Source of the DNA: Juglans regia
Taxonomy: Eukaryota > Streptophyta > Magnoliopsida > Fagales > Juglandaceae
Length of the DNA stretch: 64,000 nucleotides
NCBI RefSeq assembly: GCF_001411555.2
Contig: NC_049909.1
Coordinates: 3,023,875 to 3,087,874 of the forward strand
Direction of reading: 5' to 3'
Both the position numbers and the translations under genes were made by a program. A model generated the notes under the pieces. It was not told the origin of the DNA. It saw only the letters and a program-made list of their open reading frames with translations, and searched no databases. The first letter of the stretch is position 1. Every line of letters starts with the position of its first letter. This document shows positions 21,421 to 32,280 of this stretch, one piece after another.

Positions 21421-22429
21421 TGTGATGCGGTAATCGGCAGGGACACACGGCTCAAGGGGACCTGTGTAGCACCCATATGGTCATGTTAATGATTAAGACT
21501 ATTGAATAAGATTCCAAGTTCAAGTCATGTTTCACGTTATGTTACGTTCAAGTTTACGTTCACGCAATCATGGTAATCCCATGAGACAAGAATATGTTTC
21601 AAGTTCATGTTATGTTATGTTCACGTTTACGTTATGTTCCAAGTTCATGTTATGTTATGTTCACGTTTACGTTATGTTCCAAGTTCACATTTATGTTATG
21701 TCATGCTCAAGTTCAAGTTCAAATTATGCATGTTCACGTTCATGCTATGTTTCAAGTCCATGTTATGTTCCAAGCTCACATTCATGTTATGTTTCAAGTC
21801 ACGTTCATGCTAAGCTTCAGTTTCAGTTTAAGTTATGCCAGTTATGTTATGTTGTATGTCAAGTTATGCTATGATTACTTATGATTTGATTATGCATTCA
21901 TGCTTTTACTGCCATGCATGCATCATTAACCTGTGTGGAAGTTTCCTGTTAACTTGCTGAGATTTGTAATCAAATCTCACTGTGGTAGTCCCAACTACCA
22001 TTCCCCCGAATGGTAGATCTTTTACAGGATCTGAAGGAGAATCGGGAATCGACCAACTGGAAACGGTCACCTAAGCGACGATGCGATGTAGGTGTTCGTA
22101 CAGTAGTTACCTCAGATTACTACTTGTATTTGTGGAGTTCAATCTCCATCACTCTTTTGATCACAACCTTTTCGGACTAGTGTTGTGATATCAGTTTTTG
22201 AGTATGTCATTATGTATGAAGAATGTTTTAAGTATTTGAGATATTTCAGTTTGGTGCATAGTATTGCTGAAGAAAAAAAAAATTATCCGCTGCGAATATT
22301 GCATAATGCTATATGCATGTTAGGAATATTGCATCTTATATGTCATGAACGGGGGCAGGTAACCTTGTGTTGCATGTCTCGACGCTTCAAATGTCCGTCC
22401 GATCCCAAGCGGAATTTGGGGGCGTCACA

Positions 22430-23792
22430 TGATGAGTGTACGAAAGTGCACTCTAAATACCCTATTATTGGACTAAAATACTAAAATGTTAAGAGAAATT
22501 ATTGGAATTAATGTGTATTCAATTGAGTTTCTATTTACTTTGGGATACACCTGAGCAGATTTTTATGTTTAATTTCAGACTCTATAATAGAGCAAGTCCA
22601 AACCCATTCAAATTCAAATGACTTTCAAGTGGGCAAGACGTTGGAAAAACGTAAGAACTTTCTACGAGTGTAGGACTATTCAAATATGGATAATGATGGG
22701 ATTTGAGAGTAATTCGGATCAGAGTCCAAAATGTGCTAGGAGACAAAATAGACATACTTTAGTATTTTAATCGTAACTTTCCCCTCAAATATTGGATTGA
22801 TGCGATTCTTGATGAGTTGGACAGCTATCTTAAAGGACTACAAAGTTGTCTCTAATAAAAATTTCCAAATTCTAACTCCTGAAGTATGTACGTGGCTACC
22901 AAGTTGAGTTCTAAAATTTAAGCGATTTTGTGTGCGGGAATATGAAGACATCAGGGTTTATTTCCTACCCTATTTAAGCATATCATTAGCTCGAAATTGA
23001 GGAGTTCAAAAGAGGGGAGATGGCTCAGTTTGAAGGAGGAAGATTTGAAATTAATTTCCATGACCGCCGTTTGCTCTATTTTTCTCTTGAGATTTTTGTT
23101 GTCCATTATATTTATGAGTAACTAAATTCTCAAGTAGAGCTAGGAATGACTTGCACCTTAGATGGTATTTTTAATTTATTTTTGATTTATGTATTTGATT
23201 TTTAATTACTAAAACTCTTTTGTTTTACCATTCTCAATTCGTTGTTGATGTTTTCTTCTCTGAATAATTATATAATTTATTCTGTTTATAGATTCAGTTA
23301 TGCTTTTTCTATTGAATGGATTAGCTCTTTAATTATGTCTGGATCAATTATATATCTATATTGATTTAATTCTTTGCTGCAATATCGCTTCAGGAGTATA
23401 TTGTCGCCGTTGGATTTTCTCAATAGTGATAATAATTTACGTATTTTAAAAGTGGTGAATGATTTTTCAAATGGTTATATTTGGTTTAATCTTTGTTTAT
23501 AAATCTATACCTTCTGATTGAGAATATTAGGAATTGAGTTATTCAACGAATTAAGAATAATTAAAATACCATATTTGTGCAAGGAATTCTCGACGCTTTA
23601 CTGTTTGTCAAACTTGAGTACTTTTTTCGTTATTCACTTTGCTATTTAAAATTAATCTTTATTCTCCATTAATCATTTAATCTCTTTCTTTAGTTTCTTT
23701 GTTCATTCTACAATTTTTTTAATTTGTCTCTCTGTGGAATCGACACCCCAAAGATGTGCTACAACTACCGCGTTATTCTTTGGGCGTAATCA
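22430..23792 (+). repeat. Athila-like element 5' LTR
   Basis: 1,363 bp, TG...CA bounded, matched by 28468-29859. A CCCTATTTAAGCATA stretch near 22968 may act as its TATA region. Its first base directly follows the last base of element A. Confidence 0.9.
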
Positions 23793-23797
23793 AATTT

Positions 23798-23815
23798 TAG
23801 CGCCGTTGCCAAGGA
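23798..23815 (+). other. Primer-binding-site region of the Athila-like element
   Basis: TAGCGCCGTTGCCAAGGAG resembles the TGGCGCCGTTGCCGGGGA site of Athila-type elements, usually matched to tRNA-Asp, with a few changes that may have come after insertion. Confidence 0.65.
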
Positions 23816-24081
23816 GACGGTAGAAGAATTGGTAGATTGTTTTTTTTTTCAGCAGTTTGTAAAGGCGGTAACTTCTTTCCTTCCTTTAGCTCACTGCAGT
23901 ATTATTATTTTTTTATTTTTTTTCATCTTTCTTTTTATTGTATTTTTATTCTTTTAGTATTTTGTTATCTTGCATGTACAGATATAGAGACACCTTGGAT
24001 ATATTTGCTTGTAGGCCTGTGGAAGAGTCAGAATCAAATTTTTTAAATCCTTTATTTTACAATCCATCTAGTCCCAAAGAA

Positions 24082-25008
24082 ATGTGTGAACACGAGGATC
24101 AACCCATTAGAACTCTTCATGATTACCTCCACCCTACATGCACAACCACACCATCATGCATCATGTTTCCAGCTAATACTCGCCAACAAGATTTTAAAAC
24201 AGGGATTATACAATTACTCTCTACTTTTCATGGTTTGGAAAATGAAAATCCATATGTGCACATTAGGGAGTTTGAGGAAGTAGTTGTGACTTTTCATAGT
24301 CAAAATGCAACTGATGACGTTGTGAGACTTAAGTTCTTTCCTTTCTCTTTGAAGGATAGAGCTAAGAGTTGGCTATACTCACTGAGACCCTGATCTATTG
24401 GGTCATGGAATGAGATGACTCAGATCTTCTTTAATAAATATTTTCCCCAACGTAAGACCAACTCTTTGAAAAGGCAAATCTCCACCTTTGCACAAAAGGA
24501 CAGTGAGAATTGGTGCTTAGTGAGCTATTTTTATGAAGAGTGCCAATTTGTGGAGATGATGTGTAATGGTGAGTTCTTACATAAAGATCCTGATGAGGCC
24601 ATAAAATACCTCAATGAGCTTGCTGAAAAAGCTCACACTTGGACTGGACCTAGTGCTACTGAAAGCACAAATAGGTCACGACCTGCAGGAAACCTAAATG
24701 GTGGTGGAATTTACCATCTCAGGAAAAAGGATAACCTAAAGGCTAAGGTTGAGATGCTCACTAGGGAGTTAGATGTGTTAAAGACTAAGGACTTAAAGCT
24801 AACACATGTGGCTAATCATGCAGAGTCTTTTGGACCATGTTTTGTGTGTGGTGGGGTAGATCACTTTGCCCAAGAGTGTCCCACACTTGCTGAGATGAGA
24901 GAGATGTATGATGAACAATGTAATGCCTTAGGTATGTGCAAGAAGTCTTTTACATCTTACTCTGATACCTATAATCCTGGGTGGCGCAATCACCCCAAAG
25001 TTAGCTAG
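24082..25008 (+). pseudogene. Athila-like gag with one in-frame stop
   Basis: The frame starting MCEHEDQPIRTLHDYLHPT reads through a retrotransposon gag domain (FHGLENENPYVHIREFEEV; LKFFPFSLKDRAKSWLYSL) and ends in a CCHC knuckle at 24838-24879 (CFVCGGVDHFAQEC). One TGA at 24391-24393 interrupts it, and the frame continues unchanged (SIGSWNEMTQIFFNKYFP). Related proteins carry glycine there, so a GGA to TGA change is likely. The frame stays open upstream to 23938, but 24082 gives the start expected for the family. A TAG at 25006-25008 and a frameshift before 25083 separate it from the protease frame. Gag would form the particle; this copy would need readthrough. Confidence 0.8.
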
Positions 25009-25082
25009 AAGTCTGAAAACCAGCCGCCTGCACAACCCCTAGATCATATCTTACAACATATCATGTACCTTCATCTTCTAGG

Positions 25083-26828
25083 AGTCCTTTAGAAGACACT
25101 TTGCATGCTTTTATTGAGGCACAGGGTAAGACTAACCAAAAGTTTGAATCTTTGATTATGTAGGTTGTTGAAGAAAATAAAGAGATAAAGAGCCAAGTGT
25201 CCAAATTGATGAGCTCCTTGAGTGTGAATGAGCGAGGTAAGTTCCCTTTTCAAGCTCAATCCATACCCCAAGGTCAACATATGGCTAAAGGAAATTTGAA
25301 GGAGATCAATGTCATTGTGACACGAAGTGGTAAGTCCTCACGCATCTCAACAACTGATAAGCCAGAGGATGTTAAAGAGAAACAAAGCAATGATAGTGCT
25401 GAGTTGCCCAAAGAAACCGACGTAATCAAGAGCCTAGTTAAGGTACCATTTCCTCAAGCTTTAAAATCTGGTATGGGAACTTTGGATTCTAGCAATGAAA
25501 TCTTGGAGAACCTCAGGCAAGTAAAGATCAACCTTCCTCTTTTGCATGTTATTAAACAAGTTCTTACTTATGCAAAAATTCTCAAAGATTTGTGTACAGT
25601 TAAGAAGAAGCACCATGTTAAGAAGAAAACATTTCTAATAGAGCAAGTTAGTGCTCTAATTGAGCAGCGAATTCCTCATAAGTACAAGGATCCTGGTTGT
25701 CCAACCATTGCATGTAATATTGGGAATCATGAGTTTGGGCAAGCGTTGCTAGATTTAGGAGCTAGTGTAAATTTGATGCCTTATTCCATTTATTTACAGC
25801 TTGGTTTGAGTAAAATTAAGCCTACTTCTGTTGTGCTTCAATTGGTTGACCGTTCAGTTAAGAAACCAAGAGGAATAGTTGATGATGTTTTGATCCAAAT
25901 TGACAAGTTTTACTACCCTGTTGATTTTTTAATTTTGGATACTCAGTTCGTTGTTGACTATGACTCTAAGATTCCTCTCATATTAGGCAGACATTTCCTT
26001 GCTACATCTAATGCACTTATAAACTACAGAAATGGGCTGATGAAACTATATTTTGGAGACATGACCATGGAGGTCAACATTTTCCACATCAATAATCCGT
26101 CTAGGGAGGATGATGAGTGCCACCAAACATACATGATTGACACACTCATAGACAAGGGAGTTCACACAACTCATGATTCTGATTCCCTTGAATATTTTCT
26201 TGTTAATTCTAAGTTTGATACTATGAATGATTCATCTGATGTTGTTGATATTTGTGTTATTTATGATGAACCTCAGGATTATGACCCACATATTTGGCAA
26301 TCGAAATTTGAGGAGCTGTCTAAGAGAAGTGAAAAGCAGATTCCTTCAAGCATTGATAGTCCCAAATTGGAATTGAAGCCACTGCCCTCACGTCTTAAGC
26401 ATGCATTTCTCGGCCGAGGCGACACTTTTCATATTAGTATTTCTTCAAAATTGAATGCTGGTAAGCATAGGAAATTTCAGTTGACCGAGTTAGAGGAGTT
26501 GAAAAATGATGCTTATGAGAACTCTAATATCTATAAGGCTAAAACGAAAGCTTTTCAAGATAAAAATATTGGTAGGAAGACGTTTAAGCCTAATGACCTA
26601 GTGTTCTTATATGATTCTAGACTCCATAAGCACCCAGGAAAACTTAGGTCTAGGTGGACCAACCCTTTTGTAGTGAAGAATGTTTTTACAAATGGGGCAG
26701 TAGAAATAGAGGACCTTAAGGATGGTCGGATCTTTAAAATAAATGGTCAAGGCCTTAAAGTATTAATTGATAGGCAAGTTTCGGAAGTGGAAGACATTCC
26801 ACTTGTGGATCTGGTCTATCAACCTTGA
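25083..26828 (+). CDS. Gag tail-protease-integrase tail fusion ORF of the Athila-like element
   Basis: A 543-codon frame is open from ATG 25197; the same frame reads upstream to about 25083 through one TAG (25161-25163). An aspartic protease with active-site motif DLGAS (residues 186-190) and a flap region ending IPLILGRHFLATSNALI is followed by LKPLPSRLKHAFLG, the sequence that normally leads into reverse transcriptase. At about 26410-26470 the frame jumps to FQLTELEELKNDAYENS...KLRSRWTNPFVVKNVF, the segment that normally closes integrase. RT, RNase H and the integrase core are therefore deleted in frame. The product could process gag but not copy or insert DNA. Protein output is unproven. 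Confidence 0.75.
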
Positions 26829-28454
26829 CCACACCACGTAGGTATGTTTTTCTTTATTTTTTTTGTTTGTTTTGTTTTACTTTTGTTTTCTTTTATTTTC
26901 TTTCTTTTCCTTTTTATTTGCTGTTGTTTTCTTTGTTTTTGTTTGCATGTTAGTTTCATTTTGTCATTTTAGGTTACCATCTTAGGTGCTTAACGAGCTA
27001 CCCACATCACTCATCAGGTTTATTCTACCCTTTTTAGTTATTCCCCATTCAAATTTGATTATTAAACATTGAGGACAATGTTTCATTTAAGTTGGGGGTG
27101 GTGGTGCAAATTCAGTATTTAAAATGCTTGTTGGAACTCTATGGCATATTTTCATGTGTCAAAGTTTTTTAATTTTGCATCACACGTGCATCCTTTTGAC
27201 ATGTATACTCATTCTCATTCATAGTCATGTTCGTGAATTCACCAAACCCACTATAATCATTTTTGCTGAGGCAAAAAACCTGTAATGCACTCATCCAAGG
27301 TTTGTAGTAAGATGGTGGTTTGATACATGTAGCTAGAGAACTCTTTTGCTTAAGTATTCATGTGAGTTTTGGAGAGGATTGAGAGCCTATAAATGCAGTA
27401 AATTGTGATAAGCGTTTATTGATCTGTTGAATTGGGCACTTCTTGTGAGAATATCATTACATGGTTTGTGGTAAGATGGTTGATATATTTGGGATATGTC
27501 AACTTAGGATCAACGTTTGAGCCTTGAGAGCCTTTCAAGCTAACCCTTTCCATCATAGACCTCTAGTAGCCAAATTTGAGCCAATAAACACACATTGGAG
27601 TATAACCTACACACTTATCTTTCATACCCTTGCTACTTCCAAGTGTGTATTAGATGTGGAATTCTTATTTTTTTGCACGGAATAAAAAAAAAAAGAGAGA
27701 AAAGGGAAGAACATGAGTTACAAGGTGTTCAAGTGAGTGAGCTTCAAAGGCAAAAATACCAAGGCTGGGTAGAAATAGCAAAACACCAAGGTGACATAAT
27801 TGTTCACCAAATTAAAAAAAAATGAAAAAATAAAAGAAAAGGAAAAAGAGGCATTATTCGATGATCTGAAAAGTTGGAGAGTACATCAAGTGAAAAGTGT
27901 GGTCTACAGAGATATTTAATAAGATTCCCTCTGTATGTACTTGGAAGTTTTTTAATCCTTTTTCATTTCTCTCATATAGCCTCGAACCTAAGCCATGTTA
28001 CAACCTTTTGTATTGATCGTTCTGATCCTAAGTAAGCTTTTGGAAATAATGGTTGAATTCTCCTTTGTTAGTGTTCCTATCATAAGATCAATGCTTGCTT
28101 GTTGCTTGTTCATAATTACCTAAATCTCTATGTGATTGTGTGTATACTACTTGTCAACTCCATAGAGAGAGCCCTTACACGAAACACTATTATACCCGTG
28201 AGTTATGGAGTTGAACCTTCTGCTTGAGATGTTCTTGATGTTGCATGTGTCAAGATTAGTGGTAAGATGATTATAGCTTGGAGAACACACACACTCTATG
28301 AATTGCTATAAGTGGATTGATCTTGATGTGTTATTGAATTCCTTAGTTTGTTTTTTATATGTGAATCTGGAAAATGTGAATTAGTAGCCTACTTTAGTGA
28401 TTCTCATCTCTTTCATCTCTTTAGTATAGAAATTGCTAGGGACTAACAATAAGC
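26829..28454 (+). other. Athila-like element 3' non-coding region
   Basis: No env-like ORF is seen. CATTGAGGACAATG (about 27066), followed by TTAAGTTGGGGGTGG (about 27087), is the motif that commonly follows pol in Athila elements. It includes a small hairpin and a second polypurine-like tract. T-rich runs occupy 26845-26950. The 76-codon ORF near 27595 is lysine/glutamate-rich simple sequence with no protein signature. Confidence 0.6.
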
Positions 28455-28467
28455 AAGTTGGGGGGTG
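28455..28467 (+). other. Polypurine tract of the Athila-like element
   Basis: AAGTTGGGGGGTG lies immediately before the 3' LTR, the usual form in this group. Confidence 0.8.
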
Positions 28468-29859
28468 TGATGAGTGTACGAAAGTGCACTTTAAATATCC
28501 TATTATTAGACTAATATATTAAAATGTTAATAGAAATCATTGGAATTAATGTGTATTCTTGAATTGAGTTTCTATTTACTTTGAGATACTCATGAGTAGA
28601 TTTTTATGTTTAATTTCAGAATCTATAAAAGAGCAAGTTCAAACCCATTCAAATTCAAAGGACTTTCAAGTGGACAAGACGTTGGAACAACGTAAGAACT
28701 TTCAACGAGTGTAGGATTCTTCAAATGAGGATAATGATAGAGTTTGAGAGTAATTCGGATCAGAGTCCAAAATGCGTTAGGAGATAGAATGGACCCACTT
28801 TAGTATTTTAATCATAACTTTATGTTCAAATATCGGATTGATGCAATTTTTATGTGTTGGAAAGCTATCTTAAAGGCCTACAAAGTTGTCTCTAATAAAA
28901 ATTTCCAAATTCTAAATCTTGAAGTGTGTACATGGCTGCCAAGTTGAATCCTTAAATTTAGGCGATTTTGTGTGCGGGAATATGAAGACATCAGGGTTTC
29001 TTTCCTACCCTATTTAAGCATATCATTAGGACGAAATTGAGGAGTTCAGATGAGGGGAGATGGCTCAGTTCGAAGGAGGAAGATTTGAAATTAATTTCCA
29101 TGGCCGTCGTTTGCTCTATTTTTCTCTTGAGATTTTTGTTGTCCATTATATTTATGGGTGACTAAATTCTCAAGTAGGGCTAGGAATGAACTTGCACATT
29201 AGATGGTATTTTTAATTTATTTTTGATTTATGTATTTGATTTTCAATTACTAAAACTCTTTTTTTTTATCATTCTCAATTCAGTGTTGATGTTTTCTTTT
29301 CCGAATAATCATAGAATTTATTTTGTTTATGGATTCAGCCATTCTTTTTCTATTGAATGGATTAGCTCTTTGATTATGTCTGGATCAATTATTTATCTAT
29401 ATTGATTTAATTCCTTGCTGCAATATCACTTCCTAAGTATATTGTCGTCGTTGGATTTTCTTAATAGTGATAATAATTTACGTATTTTAAAAGTAGTGAA
29501 CAATTTTTCAAAGGGTTATATTTGGTTTAATCTTGATTTATAAATCTATACCTTCCGATTGGGAATATTTGGAATTGAGTTCCCAATTGAGTTATTCAAT
29601 GAATTAAGAATAATTAAAATACTATATTTATGCAAGGGATTCCCAATGCTTTACTCTTTGTCAAACTTGAGTACTTTTTTCGTTAGTCACTTTGCTTCAC
29701 TTTAATTTACATTTAAAATTAATCTTTGTTCTCCATTAATCATTTAATCTCTTTCTTTAGTTTCTTTGTTCTTTCTACAATTCTTTTAATTTGTCTCTTT
29801 GTGGAATCAACACACCAATGCTGTGCTACAACTACTGCGTTATTCTTTTGGCATAATCA
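28468..29859 (+). repeat. Athila-like element 3' LTR
   Basis: 1,392 bp, collinear with 22430-23792 with scattered substitutions and small indels, including a short duplication of GAGTTCCCAATTGAGTT near 29577. Confidence 0.9.
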
Positions 29860-29869
29860 GGGTGTCACA

Positions 29870-31265
29870 AAATGACTTCACCAATTGTTCTGGCAATTGA
29901 CCCTTTAGTCCATTAAGTTCTATTGGGTCCATTAATCAGGTGCCTTATGTACCAAAACCGTTAAAGGTTTTAGTTCAATTGAAAACTCAATTTTCCTAGG
30001 AGTTGGTAATCCTGGCAATTCCTCAAATGCTTCTAGGAACACTTCCACCACTGGTATTCCTTACAACTCCTTAGGCTCCTTCTCTTTAAGCACTAAGTGC
30101 ACTAAATATGCTTCGTCTCCACTACCCAACTCCTTTTTAGCTTGTAGTGAAGTAATTACTCCAAGCACTATCCGCAACTTACTGCCATGGAATAGTTTGT
30201 CTTCCATCCCAGGCACTTGGAATGCTATCATCTTTTGTTGACAATATAAACTCGCAAAATGATTGAACAACCAGTCCATGCCAAAAATGACATCAAACCC
30301 AATAAGTTAAACACTATCAAGTCCACCTTCATGAGGACTCAACCTATTTCTAAGGGACACCTTGTAACCCTCTTGGTGTAGAATACTATCTCTCCATTTT
30401 GTAGTGCTACGGAAGCCTTTTGCTGCATTAATTATGCCTAAACACTACTTATTCTAACGAATGTAGTGGATAAGAATGATTGGGACACACCTAAGTCAAA
30501 TAAGGTACTCACGTAGTATTGAAATTCTCTAACTGGCCCTAAAATGACCTAACAACTCATTTCTTACACTACGTTCCTAACATTACCAACTAGTTAGCTA
30601 GGGACGGGGTCTCGTACCTGTGATGATGCCTACTTTCTAAGTCTCTAGGGCATCCTCATCGACTTCTCCTAGGGTAAGGGCATACACTCTCGCTTGTATC
30701 ACATGTCTTTGGTGTCCCCATCCTCCACTTGGTCTAGTCCGCTATACTAGTTTCGCCTGAGAGCTATCCTTGGCGAAATGTCCCATACTCCCACATCTAT
30801 AGCACAAAAGCGAAGTCTGGCGACACTTTCCCTCTTAAGACCTATGACAATGGCCACACACTGGTGTTCTACCTCCCATATGGACATTGGGAGTAGTTGG
30901 CAGGCATACTCTTGTCCTCATCACAAACTACTAAGGGGAACTCAAACTGCTTCCCTCGCCAATGAACAGTCTCTGCTTTTGACCAATCGTAACGACCAAC
31001 GAATTATGTTGCTCGCATTCTGCGATAGAAGCTACGTGTACTAATTTAGTCCTTAGTCTCCAAACAAGCCAATTGTGTCCTTACACGCATTTGTAGTCCA
31101 TCCTAGAACCACTCCATTCACATACTCTCCGTAGAGATAAGGTGAGGGGCAAATTTTCCAGCTCCATGAATTTGGCAGCATATAGCTTTACCGTCATGCT
31201 ACCTTGGGCCAAATTACCAAAATCTTTAGACTTATGTTCCTTCATGATGGCGAGAAATTTTAGAT
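29870..31265 (-). pseudogene. Gypsy gag-protease-RT start, truncated
   Basis: On the minus strand, from 31250 down: a gag piece (KSKDFGNLAQGSMTV), a knuckle with its last cysteine changed to serine at about 30825 (CYRCGSMGHFAKDS), a protease start TLFDLGVSQSFLS near 30500, the protease-RT linker at 30279-30061 (FGMDWLFNHFASLYC) and the first residues leading to RT (VEVFLEAFEELPGLP, IEFSIELKPLTVLVHKAP) down to about 29870. Stops and frameshifts are frequent. It belongs to the Del/Tekay-like Gypsy group by resemblance. RT is cut at the right border of the Athila-like element, beyond which no continuation is found. Confidence 0.75.
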
Positions 31266-31278
31266 AGTAGGACTCAAG

Positions 31279-31880
31279 AAGGAGTTCGACAACCAATACT
31301 TTCCCACCATCATAAGGCAGCAAAAGTCAAAGGACTTTGCTAACTTGGTCCAAGGCAGCATAATTGTAAAGCAGTATGATACTCAATTCATGTTGTTGGG
31401 AAGGCTTGCCCCTTACTTCATTTCTAAGGGGAGAATGAGAATGGAGAAGTTCCAAGATGGATTGCAGGCTTGTATCATGACACAAGTAACATGTCTAGAG
31501 ATTATGGATTTTCAGAAGCTGGTGCACATGGCCTCTATTGCCAAAAACAAGCATCATAATTTGTTGGCTGTTACGACTGGCCAAAAGAGAGAATGTTCAT
31601 GAGTGAGGGAAGCAATTCGGGCTCCCCGTAGAAGTTTGTGTCGAGGAAAAGAATATGTTCACCAACTAATCTCGGAGTACAAATGGGATAAAGGACATCA
31701 GTGTGTGGTCTTTGTTGTAGGGATCATGAGGGAGAGTGTTGCCAGACCTTACTTTCTTGCTATAGATGTAGGCAGACAGGACGTTAAGCCAATGATTGCC
31801 CTCATGCAATGCTAGTGCAGCGAACCAGCCTTGGTGGAGGACGAGGAGACCAAAGGCAGTCGATACTAGTGAAAGTGTAC
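31279..31880 (+). pseudogene. Gypsy gag fragment in the opposite orientation
   Basis: The plus strand reads KKEFDNQYFPTIIRQQKSKD, then open from 31345 to 31602 (MVQGSIIVKQYDTQFMLLGR...), corresponding to the same gag region as the minus-strand copy ending at about 31265. Further on, a degenerate knuckle (CYRCRQTGR) lacks its histidine. The two gag fragments meet head to head. No pol follows before the element tail. Confidence 0.7.
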
Positions 31881-32268
31881 ACTCTCATGCTAGGAGAAAT
31901 GGGCAAGGACGAAATGACCGAAGCACAACGTGGGGAGAAATGAATGGTCTAGGAACGTGATGAATAAGAAAAGGACAAGGGTGTGGATTCACCAATTTCC
32001 TGCAATGTCGAATCTAGCTGAGGAGCTAGGATGCAAGAGAGTAGTGCCTACGGGTTCACCAAAAGCAGCCGGCGAAGGAGACAAGAGGAGGATGCTCTTG
32101 TCCCAGTCATAGATAATGAAGGTTCGTTGGCAGATTGAGGTGGGGGTAGGTCTTCACTTCAAGCAGTGTTGATAGAGAACACCGAAGGACACCCCACCTT
32201 GATCGCCTCCCTTGGAATGTCATATCAAGGGAGGATCTTTACTGAATTCAAGGATAAAATTCCTAATT
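31881..32268 (+). other. Remnant of the element tail after a pol deletion
   Basis: Mostly unrecognised sequence, ending in EFKDKIPN followed by a stop, which resembles the trailing sequence normally found after integrase in this Gypsy group. Pol has been lost between gag and this point. Confidence 0.5.
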
Positions 32269-32280
32269 AAGAGGGGAGGA
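32269..32280 (+). other. Polypurine tract
   Basis: AAGAGGGGAGGA sits directly before the TGTGAGGACC start of the LTR. Confidence 0.75.

Larger units (their letters stand above)
11043..22429 (+). mobile_element. Element A: young Ty3/Gypsy retrotransposon with 4.43-kb LTRs, non-autonomous
   Basis: Two direct repeats (11043-15474 and 17996-22429) begin TGTAACAGCC and end GGCGTCACA. They enclose 2,521 bp with a PBS matching initiator methionine tRNA, a decayed gag with a CCHC knuckle and a polypurine tract. No reverse transcriptase, RNase H or integrase is recognised, so movement would need enzymes from another copy. The gag resembles Del/Tekay chromoviruses. By eye the LTRs differ at about 25-30 of 4,430 positions (about 0.6 percent), so insertion was recent. 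The five bases outside each end (GATAG and TGATG) do not match, so no target-site duplication is present. Confidence 0.9.
17996..22429 (+). repeat. Element A 3' LTR
   Basis: 4,434 bp, nearly identical to 11043-15474 with an offset of 6,953 bp. Differences seen by eye are mostly single substitutions (for example in the tract near 18650-18710) plus one-base length changes in homopolymers near 22005 and 22270. It abuts the next element with no spacer at 22430. Confidence 0.95.
22430..29859 (+). mobile_element. Athila-like Ty3/Gypsy element, pol internally deleted
   Basis: Direct repeats at 22430-23792 and 28468-29859 begin TGATGAGTGTACG and end TAATCA. Inside are a PBS-like TAGCGCCGTTGCC, gag with a zinc knuckle, an aspartic protease, a short pol tail and a G-rich polypurine tract. 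The gag and protease sequences, the GACAATG/AAGTTGGGGGTGG motif after pol and the PBS type all fit the Athila group. RT, RNase H and most of integrase are missing. The LTRs differ by several percent by eye, so it is clearly older than element A. The flanks carry a 10-bp near-repeat (GGGCGTCACA left, GGGTGTCACA right) instead of a usual 5-bp duplication. Confidence 0.85.
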
